Assembly (NCBI RefSeq): GCF_003996855.1
Contig: NZ_NRQY01000001.1
Location: forward strand, 2,004,311 to 2,068,310
Direction of reading: 5' to 3'
From: Morganella morganii
GTDB lineage: Bacteria > Pseudomonadota > Gammaproteobacteria > Enterobacterales > Enterobacteriaceae
DNA: 64,000 bases
Of this stretch, positions 39,376-48,929 are shown piece after piece. Under the pieces are notes generated by a model that saw only the letters and a program-made list of their open reading frames with translations, had not been told where the DNA came from and ran no database searches. Within the stretch, counting starts at the first letter, position 1; each line of letters starts with the position of its first letter. The position numbers and the translations under genes were made by a program.

Positions 39376-39720
39376 ATGAAACTATTCTTTCACGCTTTAT
39401 TCAGCAGTGCCCTGCTGCTTTCCCTGCCCGCGAAAGCGCTGACGCCGTCACAGGCTGAAGACCTCGCCGGTCTGACTGCGGTTTTTATTTATCTGAAAAA
39501 TGATTGCGGTTATGAAGATTTACCAAATTCCCGCATCGAAAAAGCGATCTTACTGTTTGCCAAAAGTAACCGCTGGGATATGAGTAATTATGATACCCGG
39601 CAGATGGCGGAAATGAATAAAGAGAACTATTTCGACATCAAACATATAAAGCTGCCGGAAAACTACAAATGCACCGCACTGGCCCGTGATTCACTGCCGT
39701 TGCTTGCGTATGTGAAATAA
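39376..39720 (+). CDS. yacC: YacC-family small secreted protein (pilotin-like)
   Basis: A 114-residue protein with a signal peptide (M-K-L-F-F-H, hydrophobic core, cleavage probably after A-K-A). The mature part has two cysteines and a C-x-A pattern like E. coli YacC. It lies beside cueO as in E. coli, though the spermidine genes speED are not present here. The start at 39376 matches the family; a longer frame begins at 39307. Confidence 0.75.
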   Translation: MKLFFHALFSSALLLSLPAKALTPSQAEDLAGLTAVFIYLKNDCGYEDLPNSRIEKAILLFAKSNRWDMSNYDTRQMAEMNKENYFDIKHIKLPENYKCTALARDSLPLLAYVK

Positions 39721-39864
39721 TTTACCTGCAACCGAATCGGTTAAGCGGTAAAAAAACAGCCGGAGAGCGGATTTCTGTATGAATATCCTCGATTATCGCC
39801 TGCTATATTGATATAACCTCAGTCAATAATTGATCCCTTTCTGCTGATAATACGCTGTCCGGAC
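39721..39864. other. intergenic region before the uhpA remnant
   Basis: 144 bases upstream of the truncated uhpA start. Probably holds its promoter. No motif that I can name. Confidence 0.35.
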
Positions 39865-40080
39865 ATGATAAAAATAGCGCTCATCGATGACCATGTAGTT
39901 GTGCGATCCGGTTTCGCCCAGCTCCTGACACTGGAGCCGGATATTACCATTGCCGGACAATATGCCAGTGCGGCGGAAGCCTGGCCCGCACTGACCCGTC
40001 CGGATATTGATGTGGTGATCATGGATATTTCCATGCCGGATGAAAACGGATTACAGCTGCTGGCCCGTCTGCGGGAGCGC
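39865..40080 (+). pseudogene. UhpA-like response regulator, N-terminal receiver remnant
   Basis: 72 codons of a receiver domain: I-D-D-H near residue 8, the phosphoacceptor in M-D-I-S-M-P-D near residue 54. It closely resembles the start of UhpA (glucose-6-phosphate sensing regulator). At 40070-40082 the sequence runs straight into the middle of an AfuB-type permease (N-T-Y-A-G-L-E-N-T), so the rest of the receiver, the DNA-binding domain and any sensor genes are gone. The regulator cannot bind DNA. Confidence 0.85.
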
Positions 40081-41374
40081 AAACACCTATGCGGGGCTGG
40101 AAAACACCAACTGGCTGTATGGCTTCACAGGGATCTGGCTGGCGCAGGTACTCGCCTTTACGCCGATGTCCTTTATGATCCTCGACGGTGCCATTAAAAC
40201 CATTCATCCGTCGCTGGAAGAAGCCTCTTACACCCTGCGTGCCAACCGTTTCCAGACGTTCTTCAATGTCTTTATGCCGCTGCTGAAACCGGCACTGGCC
40301 AACGCATTCCTGATCGTGATTGTGCAATCCCTGGCAGACTTCAGTAACCCGCTGGTTCTCGGCGGTAACTTTGACGTGCTCGCCACCCAGATTTACTTCT
40401 ATATCACCGGTTCCCAGCTCGATTATCAGGCCGCCAGTACCCTCGGCGCTTCCCTGCTGGTCTTCTCTCTGCTGGTCTTCTGTGTGCAGTATATGTGGAT
40501 CGGTAAACGCTCTTATGTCACGGTGTCCGGTAAATCTTACCGCGGGGATGTGCAGCCGCTGCCTGCCGCGCTGGTTGCTTTTGTCACCACTTTCCTCGCT
40601 ATCTGGGTCATCTTCAACCTGGTGCTGTACGGCAGTATTTTCTACGGCAGCTTTACCGTGAACTGGGGCGTGGATTACACCTTAACCCTGGATAACTTTA
40701 TCAAGCTGTTCGGCCAGGGCATGAATGACGGTGCATGGCCTTCACTGCTCGATACCCTGCTCTACGCCGGGATCGCCGCACCGATCACTGCCGTGCTCGG
40801 CCTGCTGATCGCCTATATTGTGGTGCGCCAGGAATTCCGCGGCAAAAAGACCATCGAATTTACCACGATGCTCTGCTTCGCGGTGCCGGGTACGGTGGCG
40901 GGTGTGTCTTACATCCTCGCCTTTAACGACTCCCCGTTCTATTTAACCGGGACGGCGGCGATCGTGATTATTTCCATGACGATGCGAAATGTGCCGGTCG
41001 GTATCCGCGCCGGTATTGCCGGTCTGGGACAAATCGACAAATCCCTGGATGAGGCATCACTCAGCCTGCGTGCCGGCTCGATGCGGACGATTTTCCATAT
41101 CCTGCTGCCGCTGCTGCGTCCGGCAATTCTGTCGGCGCTGATTTACAGCTTTGTCCGCGCCATCACCACGGTCAGTGCCATTGTGTTCCTCGTGACACCG
41201 GATACCCGTGTGGCAACCGCCTATATTCTGAACCGCGTGGAAGACGGCGAGTACGGCGTGGCGATTGCCTATGGCTCAATCCTGATCGTCGTGATGCTGG
41301 CGATTATTTTCCTGTTCGACTTTTTGATTGGCGAAGCCCGTGTTTCACGTTCCAAAGCCAAAAATGCACAGTAA
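40076..41374 (+). pseudogene. AfuB-type ABC permease, N-terminus deleted
   Basis: About 430 residues of the C-terminal part of a fused two-domain binding-protein-dependent permease (AfuB), which pairs with AfuA and AfuC to import hexose phosphates. Two EAA-type loops are visible (E-E-A-S-Y-T-L-R-A-N near residue 70 and D-E-A-S-L-S-L-R-A-G near residue 348). The full protein is ~690 residues; the first third, the AfuA binding-protein gene and most of a uhp regulatory set seem to be missing. The deletion fuses it to the uhpA remnant. The remaining frame is open to its natural stop. Confidence 0.82.
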
Positions 41375-41390
41375 TCATGGAGTAACCGAC

Positions 41391-42440
41391 ATGACACAAC
41401 AAAGTTTTGTTGAATTAAAAAATGTGACTAAACGCTTTGGCACCAATATGGTCATCGACGATTTAAGTCTTTCTATTCCGGCGGGCAGTATGGTCACCCT
41501 GCTCGGCCCGTCCGGCTGCGGGAAAACCACCGTGCTGCGTCTGGTGGCCGGGCTGGAAAAGCCGACCGAAGGCAAAATGTTTATCGATGGCGAAGATGTC
41601 ACAGACCGTTCCATCCAGCAGCGTGATATCTGTATGGTGTTTCAGTCTTACGCGCTGTTCCCGCATATGTCCCTCGGCGATAACGTCGGCTACGGCCTGA
41701 AAATGCTGGGACGCCCGAAAGCAGAAATTAAAGAGCGGGTGGAAGAGGCACTGGAACTGGTGGATCTGGCCGGGTTCGGCGATCGCTTTGTCGATCAGAT
41801 CTCCGGCGGACAACAGCAGCGCGTCGCTCTGGCACGTGCGCTGATCCTCAAACCGAAAGTGCTGTTATTTGATGAACCGCTGAGTAACCTCGACGCCAAC
41901 CTGCGCCGCAGTATGCGGGAGAAAATCCGTGAATTGCAGCAGCAGTTCAATATCACGTCCCTGTATGTGACCCACGATCAGAGCGAGGCCTTTGCTGTCT
42001 CGGATATGGTACTGGTGATGAACAAAGGGAAAATTATGCAGCTGGGATCGCCGCAGGAGCTGTACCGTTAGCCGGCCTCGAAGTTTATGGCAAGCTTTAT
42101 GGGGGATGCCAATATCTTCCCAGCCACACTGATAAATGATGCCGTTGAGATTTTTAATTACCGCCTGCCGCGTCCGCCGCAGTTTGTCACAGAAAAAACC
42201 AATGTCACTGTGGGTGTGCGTCCGGAAGCCATTACCCTGAACTTACAGGGTGATGAGAGCCAGCGCTGTACCGTATCTCATGTCGCCTATATGGGGCCGC
42301 AGTATGAGGTGACGGTCGACTGGCACGGGCAATCCATGCTGTTACAGATTAACGCCACCCAGTTACAGCCGTCTGTCGGCGACAGTCTGTTCCTGCAAAT
42401 CCATCCTTACGGTATGTTTATTCTGCCGGAAGAGCAGTAA
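41391..42440 (+). pseudogene. AfuC-type ABC ATPase, interrupted by an amber codon
   Basis: An ABC ATPase with Walker [10 protein letters not shown], signature I-S-G-G-Q-Q-Q-R and Walker B L-L-F-D-E-P. Start at 41391 (M-T-Q-Q-S-F). TAG at 42069-42071 follows L-Y-R where a Gln would be usual (L-Y-R-Q-P-A-S-K-F-M). It ends the protein after 226 residues; the same frame continues cleanly for 123 more codons through the C-terminal regulatory barrel to 42440. Third damaged gene of the same transport locus. Confidence 0.82.
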
Positions 42441-42456
42441 TTTTCCCCTGAAATGC

Positions 42457-42489
42457 AAAACCGCCTCAGTGAAAAGAGGCGGTTTTTTT
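42457..42489. terminator. bidirectional terminator after the afu locus
   Basis: Perfect 11-bp stem AAAACCGCCTC / GAGGCGGTTTT with a T tract, between convergent afuC and the amidohydrolase gene. Confidence 0.88.
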
Positions 42490-42513
42490 GTGCTGCTCAC
42501 ACTGCACGGTCAA

Positions 42514-44130
42514 TTATTTTTTATAGCTGTAACCGGCTGAGAAATTCTCACGCGCCTGCTCCTGAGCCGCATCGAAGAAGGTTGCTACCTCTTCTGCTGT
42601 CTGCTTCGGCAGTTTTTTCGCTGCTTTCTGAATCCGGAGTAATGCTTCTGTCGCATCAGAACGGATTTTGTCCGTATTCTGCTGTGTCAGCTGACCAAAG
42701 CGTTTTTTCACATCCCCGTTGACGATAACCGTATCCACCCCGGACGCAGTGGTTTGCAGCACCACAGAGCCCGCCGGATAACTTGACGGCACAAAGGCTT
42801 CTTTCTGGGAAACGATAATAATATCCGCTTTTTTCCCTTTGGATATGGAACCGATTTCTTTCTCCATCCCCATTGCTTCCGCACTGCCGTGTGTTGCCCA
42901 GGTCAGCGCATCACGCACACTCAAATCAATGCTGGTGGTCGTCTTACCGGTACGGTTTGCTTCCGCTTCATTATCCATACAGCGCTGGAACTGAAGACCC
43001 AGACGCATCTGCGAGAACAGATCACCGGAGCCGACACACACAATGTCGCTGCTCAGACCCGGTTTAAAACCGTGGTTAATACTGGCGCGGAACGGCGGAC
43101 GCCCCATCCCCATCTGCATTTCAGTTTCCGGTGCGATAGAGACTTTACCGCCGGTCTCTTTCAGGATCTTCCACTCGCTGTTATCCAGTGACGTACAGTG
43201 GATATGAAGATGACCGGGCCTGAGCAGATTATTGTGTTTCAGCTCATGTAACCCTTTCAGCAGAATAGATTTTTCTGCCGCTCCGGTATGGGACGCGACA
43301 AAAATTCCCAGCTTATTCGCCAGTTCGATCTCTTTCGCGGTATCGGCAAACGGAATCGTACCGAAATCGCTCAGCAGCACGCCCATCTGATTCAGGGTTT
43401 TATTACCGGAACCATAATATTGCTGGTGAATGTTTTTCATTACATCCAGGCGCTGCTGATGGCTGCGGAAGCGGTTACTGCCTTTATAATCATAAGCCTG
43501 CATACCATAGGCATAGATACTGCGGATACCGGAGGCGCGCAGGGATTCAATCGCTGCCGGTGCATGATCCGGTGAGTTCACACAATCGCAGCAGTCAAGA
43601 ATGGTGGTTACCCCGGCATTCAGCGCCTCAACCGATCCCACCAGCGCCGCCATGCGGATATCTTCCGGCTCCATAACTGAACCGATGCCGTAGAAGGTGG
43701 AACCCAGAAAACCGGCCAGTGACATATCCGCAGAGATCCCGCGCAGCAGTGACATCCAGGTATGACGGTGGCTGTCGATAATTCCCGGCAGAATAATACC
43801 GCCGTCTGCATCGATCAGTTCCGCATCAACCCCGGCAAATTTGGAAACAGGACCAACATCCACAATTTTGTCACCGTCAACCAGCACTGCGCCGTCCGGG
43901 ATATCACCATATTTCTCATCCATAATGATAAGATAGCCGTTATAAATCAGCTTATTACGTTTATCTGTTTTGATATAGCGTTTATTTTTATCATCGGCTC
44001 CCGCCAGTACGGAATTTCCGCCCGCTAATGCAGAATGGCTGCCGAGTACACCAGCCGCCAGACCCGCAGTACCAAGACCGGCATTTTTCAGGAAAGACCG
44101 TCTTGACGGGTCCTGCGCTTTCTCTGTCAT
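42514..44130 (-). CDS. Tat-exported amidohydrolase-family protein
   Basis: A 538-residue protein with a twin-arginine signal (S-R-R-S-F-L-K-N-A-G), so probably periplasmic. It belongs to the amidohydrolase superfamily of chlorohydrolase/aminohydrolase (ATZ/TRZ) type: metal ligands H-x-H in D-S-H-R-H-T-W near residue 121, A-S-H-T-G near residue 278, H-I-H-C near residue 308 and the Asp in S-S-D-I near residue 353. Such enzymes deaminate or hydrolyse purine-like or ring compounds; the substrate is not known. Export of this family is unusual. It stands alone. Confidence 0.8.
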   Translation of the reverse strand: MTEKAQDPSRRSFLKNAGLGTAGLAAGVLGSHSALAGGNSVLAGADDKNKRYIKTDKRNKLIYNGYLIIMDEKYGDIPDGAVLVDGDKIVDVGPVSKFAGVDAELIDADGGIILPGIIDSHRHTWMSLLRGISADMSLAGFLGSTFYGIGSVMEPEDIRMAALVGSVEALNAGVTTILDCCDCVNSPDHAPAAIESLRASGIRSIYAYGMQAYDYKGSNRFRSHQQRLDVMKNIHQQYYGSGNKTLNQMGVLLSDFGTIPFADTAKEIELANKLGIFVASHTGAAEKSILLKGLHELKHNNLLRPGHLHIHCTSLDNSEWKILKETGGKVSIAPETEMQMGMGRPPFRASINHGFKPGLSSDIVCVGSGDLFSQMRLGLQFQRCMDNEAEANRTGKTTTSIDLSVRDALTWATHGSAEAMGMEKEIGSISKGKKADIIIVSQKEAFVPSSYPAGSVVLQTTASGVDTVIVNGDVKKRFGQLTQQNTDKIRSDATEALLRIQKAAKKLPKQTAEEVATFFDAAQEQARENFSAGYSYKK

Positions 44131-44327
44131 TTAATTATTACTCCTCACACGGTTAACAGACACAAAAAAATGTACTATACGGTACACTTCGGAAGCCTAA
44201 CAAGACTAATTCGTATTAACCAGTACATATTGTGTGATTTTCTGTACCGGCAGACACCGGACACCGTTTTTGCCGTGATCTTTTTTATACTGGCTGATAT
44301 ATTTTTTGTCTGAATATCAGGGAAGAA

Positions 44328-44816
44328 ATGATAATGCGGCTGGCTTATTTGTTTGTCAGAGGACTGTCTGTACTGTTGCTGTGCGGGATGTTAAGCGGCT
44401 GCGGGGTATTTTATGGTGCAATGTGCGGCAGTATGGCCCTGTTTACGCCGTCGGAGTCAGTAACAAAAATCCCGCTGCCGGATGCGGTGACCGGCCGGCC
44501 GTATGATCAGACCATTGAAATCGCACGGAATACCGGGATGACCCCGTTTTATGTCAGTGATAAACCGGACTGGATGACAGTCACGCTGATGTCAGAAAAT
44601 GAGGCCGGTGAATGGCTTCCGCTTACCACCGAAGAGGAGTGGCAGGCCCGGGTGATGAAAGCAGATGAGCGCCCGCTGATCGCCGCCCGTTTGCAGGGAA
44701 TGCCGCCTGAGCGCGGCAACGTCCGGATAAACATCAAAGGCGCAGCTTACCGCACCATGTGCGGAAATTCCGATCCGGTCTATTCCCTGCGGCTGACAGT
44801 GAAAAAGGCGGAGTAA
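44328..44816 (+). CDS. putative lipoprotein
   Basis: A 162-residue protein with a lipoprotein signal: hydrophobic core then lipobox L-S-G-C (residues 22-25), followed by V-F-Y-G. After lipidation it would be anchored to the periplasmic side of a membrane. The mature part has no recognised domain and two more cysteines. The start may be 44328 or the ATG six bases later. Upstream neighbour and downstream TetR gene do not clarify its role. Confidence 0.65.
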   Translation: MIMRLAYLFVRGLSVLLLCGMLSGCGVFYGAMCGSMALFTPSESVTKIPLPDAVTGRPYDQTIEIARNTGMTPFYVSDKPDWMTVTLMSENEAGEWLPLTTEEEWQARVMKADERPLIAARLQGMPPERGNVRINIKGAAYRTMCGNSDPVYSLRLTVKKAE

Positions 44817-44857
44817 TTACTGACGCGCCCGTGAAAGCGGCTGCACCGGGAAGGAAA

Positions 44858-44891
44858 AGCCGGTTACCGGCGATATTCCCGGTAACCGGCT
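44858..44891 (-). terminator. terminator of the TetR-family gene
   Basis: Perfect 13-bp inverted repeat AGCCGGTTACCGG / CCGGTAACCGGCT with an 8-base loop, followed on the minus strand by a short T tract. It lies between the convergent lipoprotein and TetR genes. Confidence 0.7.
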
Positions 44892-44904
44892 GCGTATCAG
44901 ATAA

Positions 44905-45570
44905 TTACGGCTGTTCGTCCTGCGCCCGGCTGTCCGCCATGGCCTGGTTCAGAATTGCTTTTGCCATCCACTGTGTAATATCAATGACTTCACTGTCATT
45001 CATCTTCCAGATATCTTTCATCACCAGGAACACTTCAGAGCCGTACACCAGCGAAAATGCGCGGATCACTTTATCCAGCGTATCCTGATCCACATGTGCT
45101 TTCAGCGGCTCTGTGACATTGGCCAGAATCGCCTTGCGGTGGCCTCTGACCAGTTTTTTCTCTTCATTAATCTGTGATTTGGCCGATGCCGAACGATCCT
45201 GCGCCCACTGCTGCAACGACACATACAGAGCTGCACGCAATGCACCTTCGTGGCGAAACATCTGCGGATAAGCAAACGCCAGCAACTGCTCCATCCGGTC
45301 ACGGGTTTCCGGGCTGTCAGAGCGCCAGGTCAGAATCGGCCCGAGGCTCGCATCCACAGTGGCGGCAATTAAATCACTTTGTGCCGGAAAATAGCGGTAA
45401 GCCGTTGCCCGTGACACACCGGCTTCCGCCGCCAGCTCAGAGACTGACGGCATCGCGCCCTGTTCAAACAGGGTCAGCGCGGTATTAACCAGCAGATTAA
45501 ATGTCCGCTTACGCGTGCCGGAGTATGGTGCCCCATCATCAGTACAGGCCATAACTGATTTTCCTTTCAT
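44905..45570 (-). CDS. TetR/AcrR-family transcriptional regulator
   Basis: A 221-residue repressor with the TetR helix-turn-helix (S-V-S-E-L-A-A-E-A-G-V-S-R-A-T-A-Y-R-Y-F, residues ~43-62) and a helical ligand domain. It is divergent from the UPF0261/PEP-hydrolase pair, and a perfect palindrome in between (45670-45687) is its likely operator. The first Met may be 45570 or 45552. The inducer is unknown. Confidence 0.85.
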   Translation of the reverse strand: MKGKSVMACTDDGAPYSGTRKRTFNLLVNTALTLFEQGAMPSVSELAAEAGVSRATAYRYFPAQSDLIAATVDASLGPILTWRSDSPETRDRMEQLLAFAYPQMFRHEGALRAALYVSLQQWAQDRSASAKSQINEEKKLVRGHRKAILANVTEPLKAHVDQDTLDKVIRAFSLVYGSEVFLVMKDIWKMNDSEVIDITQWMAKAILNQAMADSRAQDEQP

Positions 45571-45669
45571 GATTTCTGTGAATTTTGCGCGGCTATCTTA
45601 CACAACATCCCCGCCGGCAACACCCTAATGGTGTTTTTTTATCAAAAATTTGATTTAAATATAGACAAA

Positions 45670-45687
45670 TTGAGATGCGTGTCTCAA
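45670..45687. promoter_or_regulatory. TetR-type operator palindrome
   Basis: TTGAGATGCGTGTCTCAA has perfect 6-bp arms (TTGAGA/TCTCAA). It lies in the divergent region between the TetR gene and the UPF0261 gene. The ATG that opens the truncated UPF0261 frame (45675) is inside it, which is odd for an operator and suggests the gene start was deleted. Confidence 0.65.
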
Positions 45688-46637
45688 AATCAGCCAAACA
45701 AAATGATATTGCAGCACTTCTCGGTTTGGGCGGATCCGGTGGAACGGCACTGATTACACCAGCAATGCAATCCCTGCCTGTCGGCATCCCCAAACTCATG
45801 GTTTCCACCATGGCCTCCGGTGATATTTCCGGCTATATCGGCGCAAGCGATATTGCCATGCTCTATTCTGTCACGGATGTCTCCGGCCTGAACCGAATTT
45901 CACGTAAAGTTCTCCGTAATGCGGCTAATCAGATTGCCGGGGCGGTTTACTTCTGTCAGGAAGAGCAGGTAACAGATAAACCTGCCGTTGCCCTGACTAT
46001 GTTTGGCGTCACCACCCCGTGTATTCAGCAAATCAGCAAAGAACTGGAAGCGGATTACGATTGTCTGGTCTTTCACGCGACCGGCAGCGGCGGTAAAGCC
46101 ATGGAAAAACTGGCGGATGATCATCTGTTCGACAGTGTCCTTGACCTGACCACCACGGAAGTGTGTGACTATCTTTTCGGCGGCGTTCTGGCCTGTGACG
46201 AAGACCGTTTCGGTGCCATTGCCCGTTCACAGACGCCGTATATCGGCTCCTGCGGTGCCCTAGATATGGTCAATTTCGGCCGCCCGTCCACCGTGCCGGA
46301 AAAATACGCTGATCGTCAGTTTTATCATCACAACGCCCAGGTCACCCTGATGCGTACCACCCCGGAAGAAAATGCACAGATGGGGCGCTGGATTGCGGAA
46401 AAACTCAACCAGTGTCACGGCGATGTCATTTTTATCATTCCGGAAGGCGGTTTCTCAGCCCTGGATGCTGACCGCGCCTTTATTGAGGCGTTTGAAACAC
46501 ATTATAAACAAACAGAAAAACGAATTTTACGCAAATGCCGTATCATATTAATGACCCGGAATTTACCCGTTTTGTCATTAACCAACACCAGCAATTACGG
46601 GAGAAATAAGGAGACACAAGATGCCACTTTCCCGTGA
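45675..46637 (+). pseudogene. UPF0261/Tm-1-like ATP-binding protein, truncated and frameshifted
   Basis: UPF0261 proteins have about 400 residues. Here the first ~80 are missing: the frame opens inside the operator palindrome and joins near 45700 to the conserved [12 protein letters not shown] block. Near the C-terminus, the frame ends with an unrelated sequence, while one base off it would read [13 protein letters not shown], normal for the family, ending at TAA 46607-46609, 11 bases before the next gene. The shift maps to a five-A run at 46516-46520. Tm-1-like proteins bind nucleotides and in plants inhibit tobamovirus replicase. This copy is probably inactive. The following gene starts 17 bases inside the mutant frame. 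Confidence 0.78.
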
Positions 46638-47448
46638 CGCATTACTGAAAAAATTCAATGACATGATTTCACGCGGCGAGCCGATTATCGGCGGCGGTGC
46701 CGGCACCGGTCTGTCAGCAAAATGTGAGGAAGCCGGCGGTATCGATCTCATCGTTATCTATAACTCCGGCCGTTACCGGATGGCAGGACGCGGCTCTCTG
46801 GCCGGTCTGCTGGCTTACGGTAATGCCAATGAAATTGTTATGGATATGGCAAAAGAGGTTCTGCCGGTTGTGAAACATACGCCGGTTCTGGCGGGTGTCA
46901 ACGGCACCGATCCGTTCTGTCAGTTTGATAAGTTCCTGGACGATATCAAAGCCACCGAGTTTTCCGGCGTGCAGAACTTCCCGACGGTCGGCCTGATCGA
47001 CGGTAAATTCCGCGCCAATCTGGAAGAAACCGGCATGGGCTATGCGCTGGAGGTGGATATGATCCGCAAGGCGCATGAAAAAGATCTGCTGACCACGCCG
47101 TATGTTTTCAGCCGTGAAGATGCCATTGCCATGACAAATGCCGGTGCGGATATTCTCGTGCCGCACATGGGGCTGACCACCGGCGGTAATATCGGGGCGG
47201 AAACATCAACTACGCTGGATGATTGTGCTGAGATGATCAATGACTGGGCGAAAGCAGCCAAAGCGATTCGTCCGGATATTATTGTATTGTGTCACGGCGG
47301 CCCTATCGCGACACCGGAAGATGCACAATACATTTTAGATCGCTGCCCGGACTGCCACGGTTTTTACGGGGCCAGTTCCATGGAGCGTTTACCGGCAGAA
47401 GTGGCATTAAAAGCCACCACCGAAGCATTTAAAAATATAACACGATAA
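46621..47448 (+). CDS. phosphoenolpyruvate hydrolase-family TIM-barrel protein
   Basis: A 275-residue TIM-barrel protein of the PEP-hydrolase-like family, commonly paired with UPF0261. G-G-G-A-G-T-G near residue 22, [13 protein letters not shown], and G-A-S-S-M-E-R-L near the end are conserved features of this group. The reaction in vivo is uncertain; PEP hydrolysis to pyruvate has been proposed from the fold. Shine-Dalgarno AAGGAG at 46608-46613 sits before the ATG. It is intact although its upstream partner is damaged. Confidence 0.82.
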   Translation: MPLSRDALLKKFNDMISRGEPIIGGGAGTGLSAKCEEAGGIDLIVIYNSGRYRMAGRGSLAGLLAYGNANEIVMDMAKEVLPVVKHTPVLAGVNGTDPFCQFDKFLDDIKATEFSGVQNFPTVGLIDGKFRANLEETGMGYALEVDMIRKAHEKDLLTTPYVFSREDAIAMTNAGADILVPHMGLTTGGNIGAETSTTLDDCAEMINDWAKAAKAIRPDIIVLCHGGPIATPEDAQYILDRCPDCHGFYGASSMERLPAEVALKATTEAFKNITR

Positions 47449-47478
47449 TTAAATTATTTATTTTAAGTCAACACCAGG

Positions 47479-47508
47479 TGCCTGCAATATATATTGCAGG
47501 CATTTTTT
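47479..47508 (+). terminator. terminator after the PEP-hydrolase gene
   Basis: Perfect 10-bp stem TGCCTGCAAT / ATTGCAGGCA with an ATAT loop and a T6 tract. Confidence 0.88.
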
Positions 47509-47603
47509 ATTTCCGGACTATCATAAAAATACGGCCGCGAATCGGCGGTTGAGTCAGAGGACAGGATCATTAATCTTAATAATCCTGCCGCCTGAGTTAT
47601 GGC

Positions 47604-48848
47604 TTACCGATAGATAGGTAACAGGCTGAAACTCGATAAAATATGCACCACTGCATTCAGTACCCCGAAGCCCAGGATAAGCCAGATCATGGGCTCACCG
47701 CCCCAGACCCGGAACTGCGGGCTGCCGAAGCGTTTTCGGGATGCGCGGGCCAGCAGTGCCGGGACAATCGCCGCCCAGACCGTCGCCGCCAGACCGGCAA
47801 AGCCGATGGCGTAAATAAAGCCGTCCGGATACAGCAATCCGCCCAGCATCGGCGGGGAAAATGTCACCACCGCTGTTTTCAGACGGCCGGTTTTGCTGTC
47901 ATCAAATTTGAATAAATCCGCCAGATAATCAAACAATCCCAGCGTCACACCAAGGAATGAACTGGCCACCGCAAAGTTAGAGAACACTATCAGCAGCAGT
48001 TCCAGACCGCGGCTGTGCAGCACCCCGCTCAGCGCCTGAACCAGCACATCAATATTACCGCCCTTTTCCGCAATCGGAATAAAGTCCGGACGCGGAATAT
48101 TCCCCATCGTGCCGAACATCCAGATAATATAGAGCACCAGCGCCATCAGCGTACCGATAGTCAGACAGCGGCGGATTTTGCCCGGCTCTTTGCCGTAATA
48201 TTTCATCAGGCTCGGAACATTGCCGTGGAACCCGAAAGAGGCCAGACAAAACGGCAGGGTAAACAGGACATAAGGCAGATAAGAGGCATCCGGCTGCGCC
48301 ACGTTAAGTAACACCGCCGGTTTCACATTCCACAGCAGGCCGCCGAATGTCATAAAGAATGTCAGAATTTTGGCACCGAGCACAATCGTTGTTATCCGGC
48401 TGACGGCTTTGGTGCTCAGCCAGACAATAAACCCGACAGCCAGGGCAAACAGAAATCCGCCCATCCGTGCCGGAAGCGCAATCCCCGCCTGTGCAAAGGT
48501 ATGGCTCAGTACCGAACCGCTGGCAGAAATATAGGCATAGGTCAGAATATACAATACGAACGCAATGGTCAGGCCGTTAATAATATTCCAGCCGTTTCCC
48601 AGCAGATCGCGGGTGATCGTATCAAAACTGGAGCCAATCCGGTAATTCAGGTTGGCTTCGAGAATCATTAATCCTGAGTGCAGCATACAAAACCAGGTGA
48701 ATACCAGTGCTGCAATCGACCAGAAAAACCATGCACCGGACATTACCACCGGCAGGGAAAACATCCCCGCACCAATGATAGTTCCGCCGATAATCATTGC
48801 TCCGCCGAATACGGACGGCGAAACAGAGGACGCAGGAACAGTAGCCAT
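47604..48848 (-). CDS. mtr: tryptophan permease, Mtr type, in the tnaB position
   Basis: A 414-residue aromatic amino acid transporter (hydroxy/aromatic amino acid permease family) with about eleven membrane helices. Its N-terminus and most of its sequence follow E. coli Mtr (also 414 residues), including [13 protein letters not shown] and [14 protein letters not shown], rather than TnaB. It lies 81 bases after tnaA and probably is in the same operon, so it imports tryptophan for the tryptophanase. Confidence 0.9.
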   Translation of the reverse strand: MATVPASSVSPSVFGGAMIIGGTIIGAGMFSLPVVMSGAWFFWSIAALVFTWFCMLHSGLMILEANLNYRIGSSFDTITRDLLGNGWNIINGLTIAFVLYILTYAYISASGSVLSHTFAQAGIALPARMGGFLFALAVGFIVWLSTKAVSRITTIVLGAKILTFFMTFGGLLWNVKPAVLLNVAQPDASYLPYVLFTLPFCLASFGFHGNVPSLMKYYGKEPGKIRRCLTIGTLMALVLYIIWMFGTMGNIPRPDFIPIAEKGGNIDVLVQALSGVLHSRGLELLLIVFSNFAVASSFLGVTLGLFDYLADLFKFDDSKTGRLKTAVVTFSPPMLGGLLYPDGFIYAIGFAGLAATVWAAIVPALLARASRKRFGSPQFRVWGGEPMIWLILGFGVLNAVVHILSSFSLLPIYR

Positions 48849-48929
48849 AAGAGTACCTCTGGTGGCTTAATATTATCATTATGTTTGAAATCAGGAGGAT
48901 GACGGGCATCCTCCTGTAAGACGACAGGG

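Noticed and set aside
38956-42071. TAG codons as pyrrolysine or other recoded sites
   Set aside because: Neither CueO nor AfuC families use recoding, and at both positions the family has ordinary residues; simple nonsense or sequence error is more likely.
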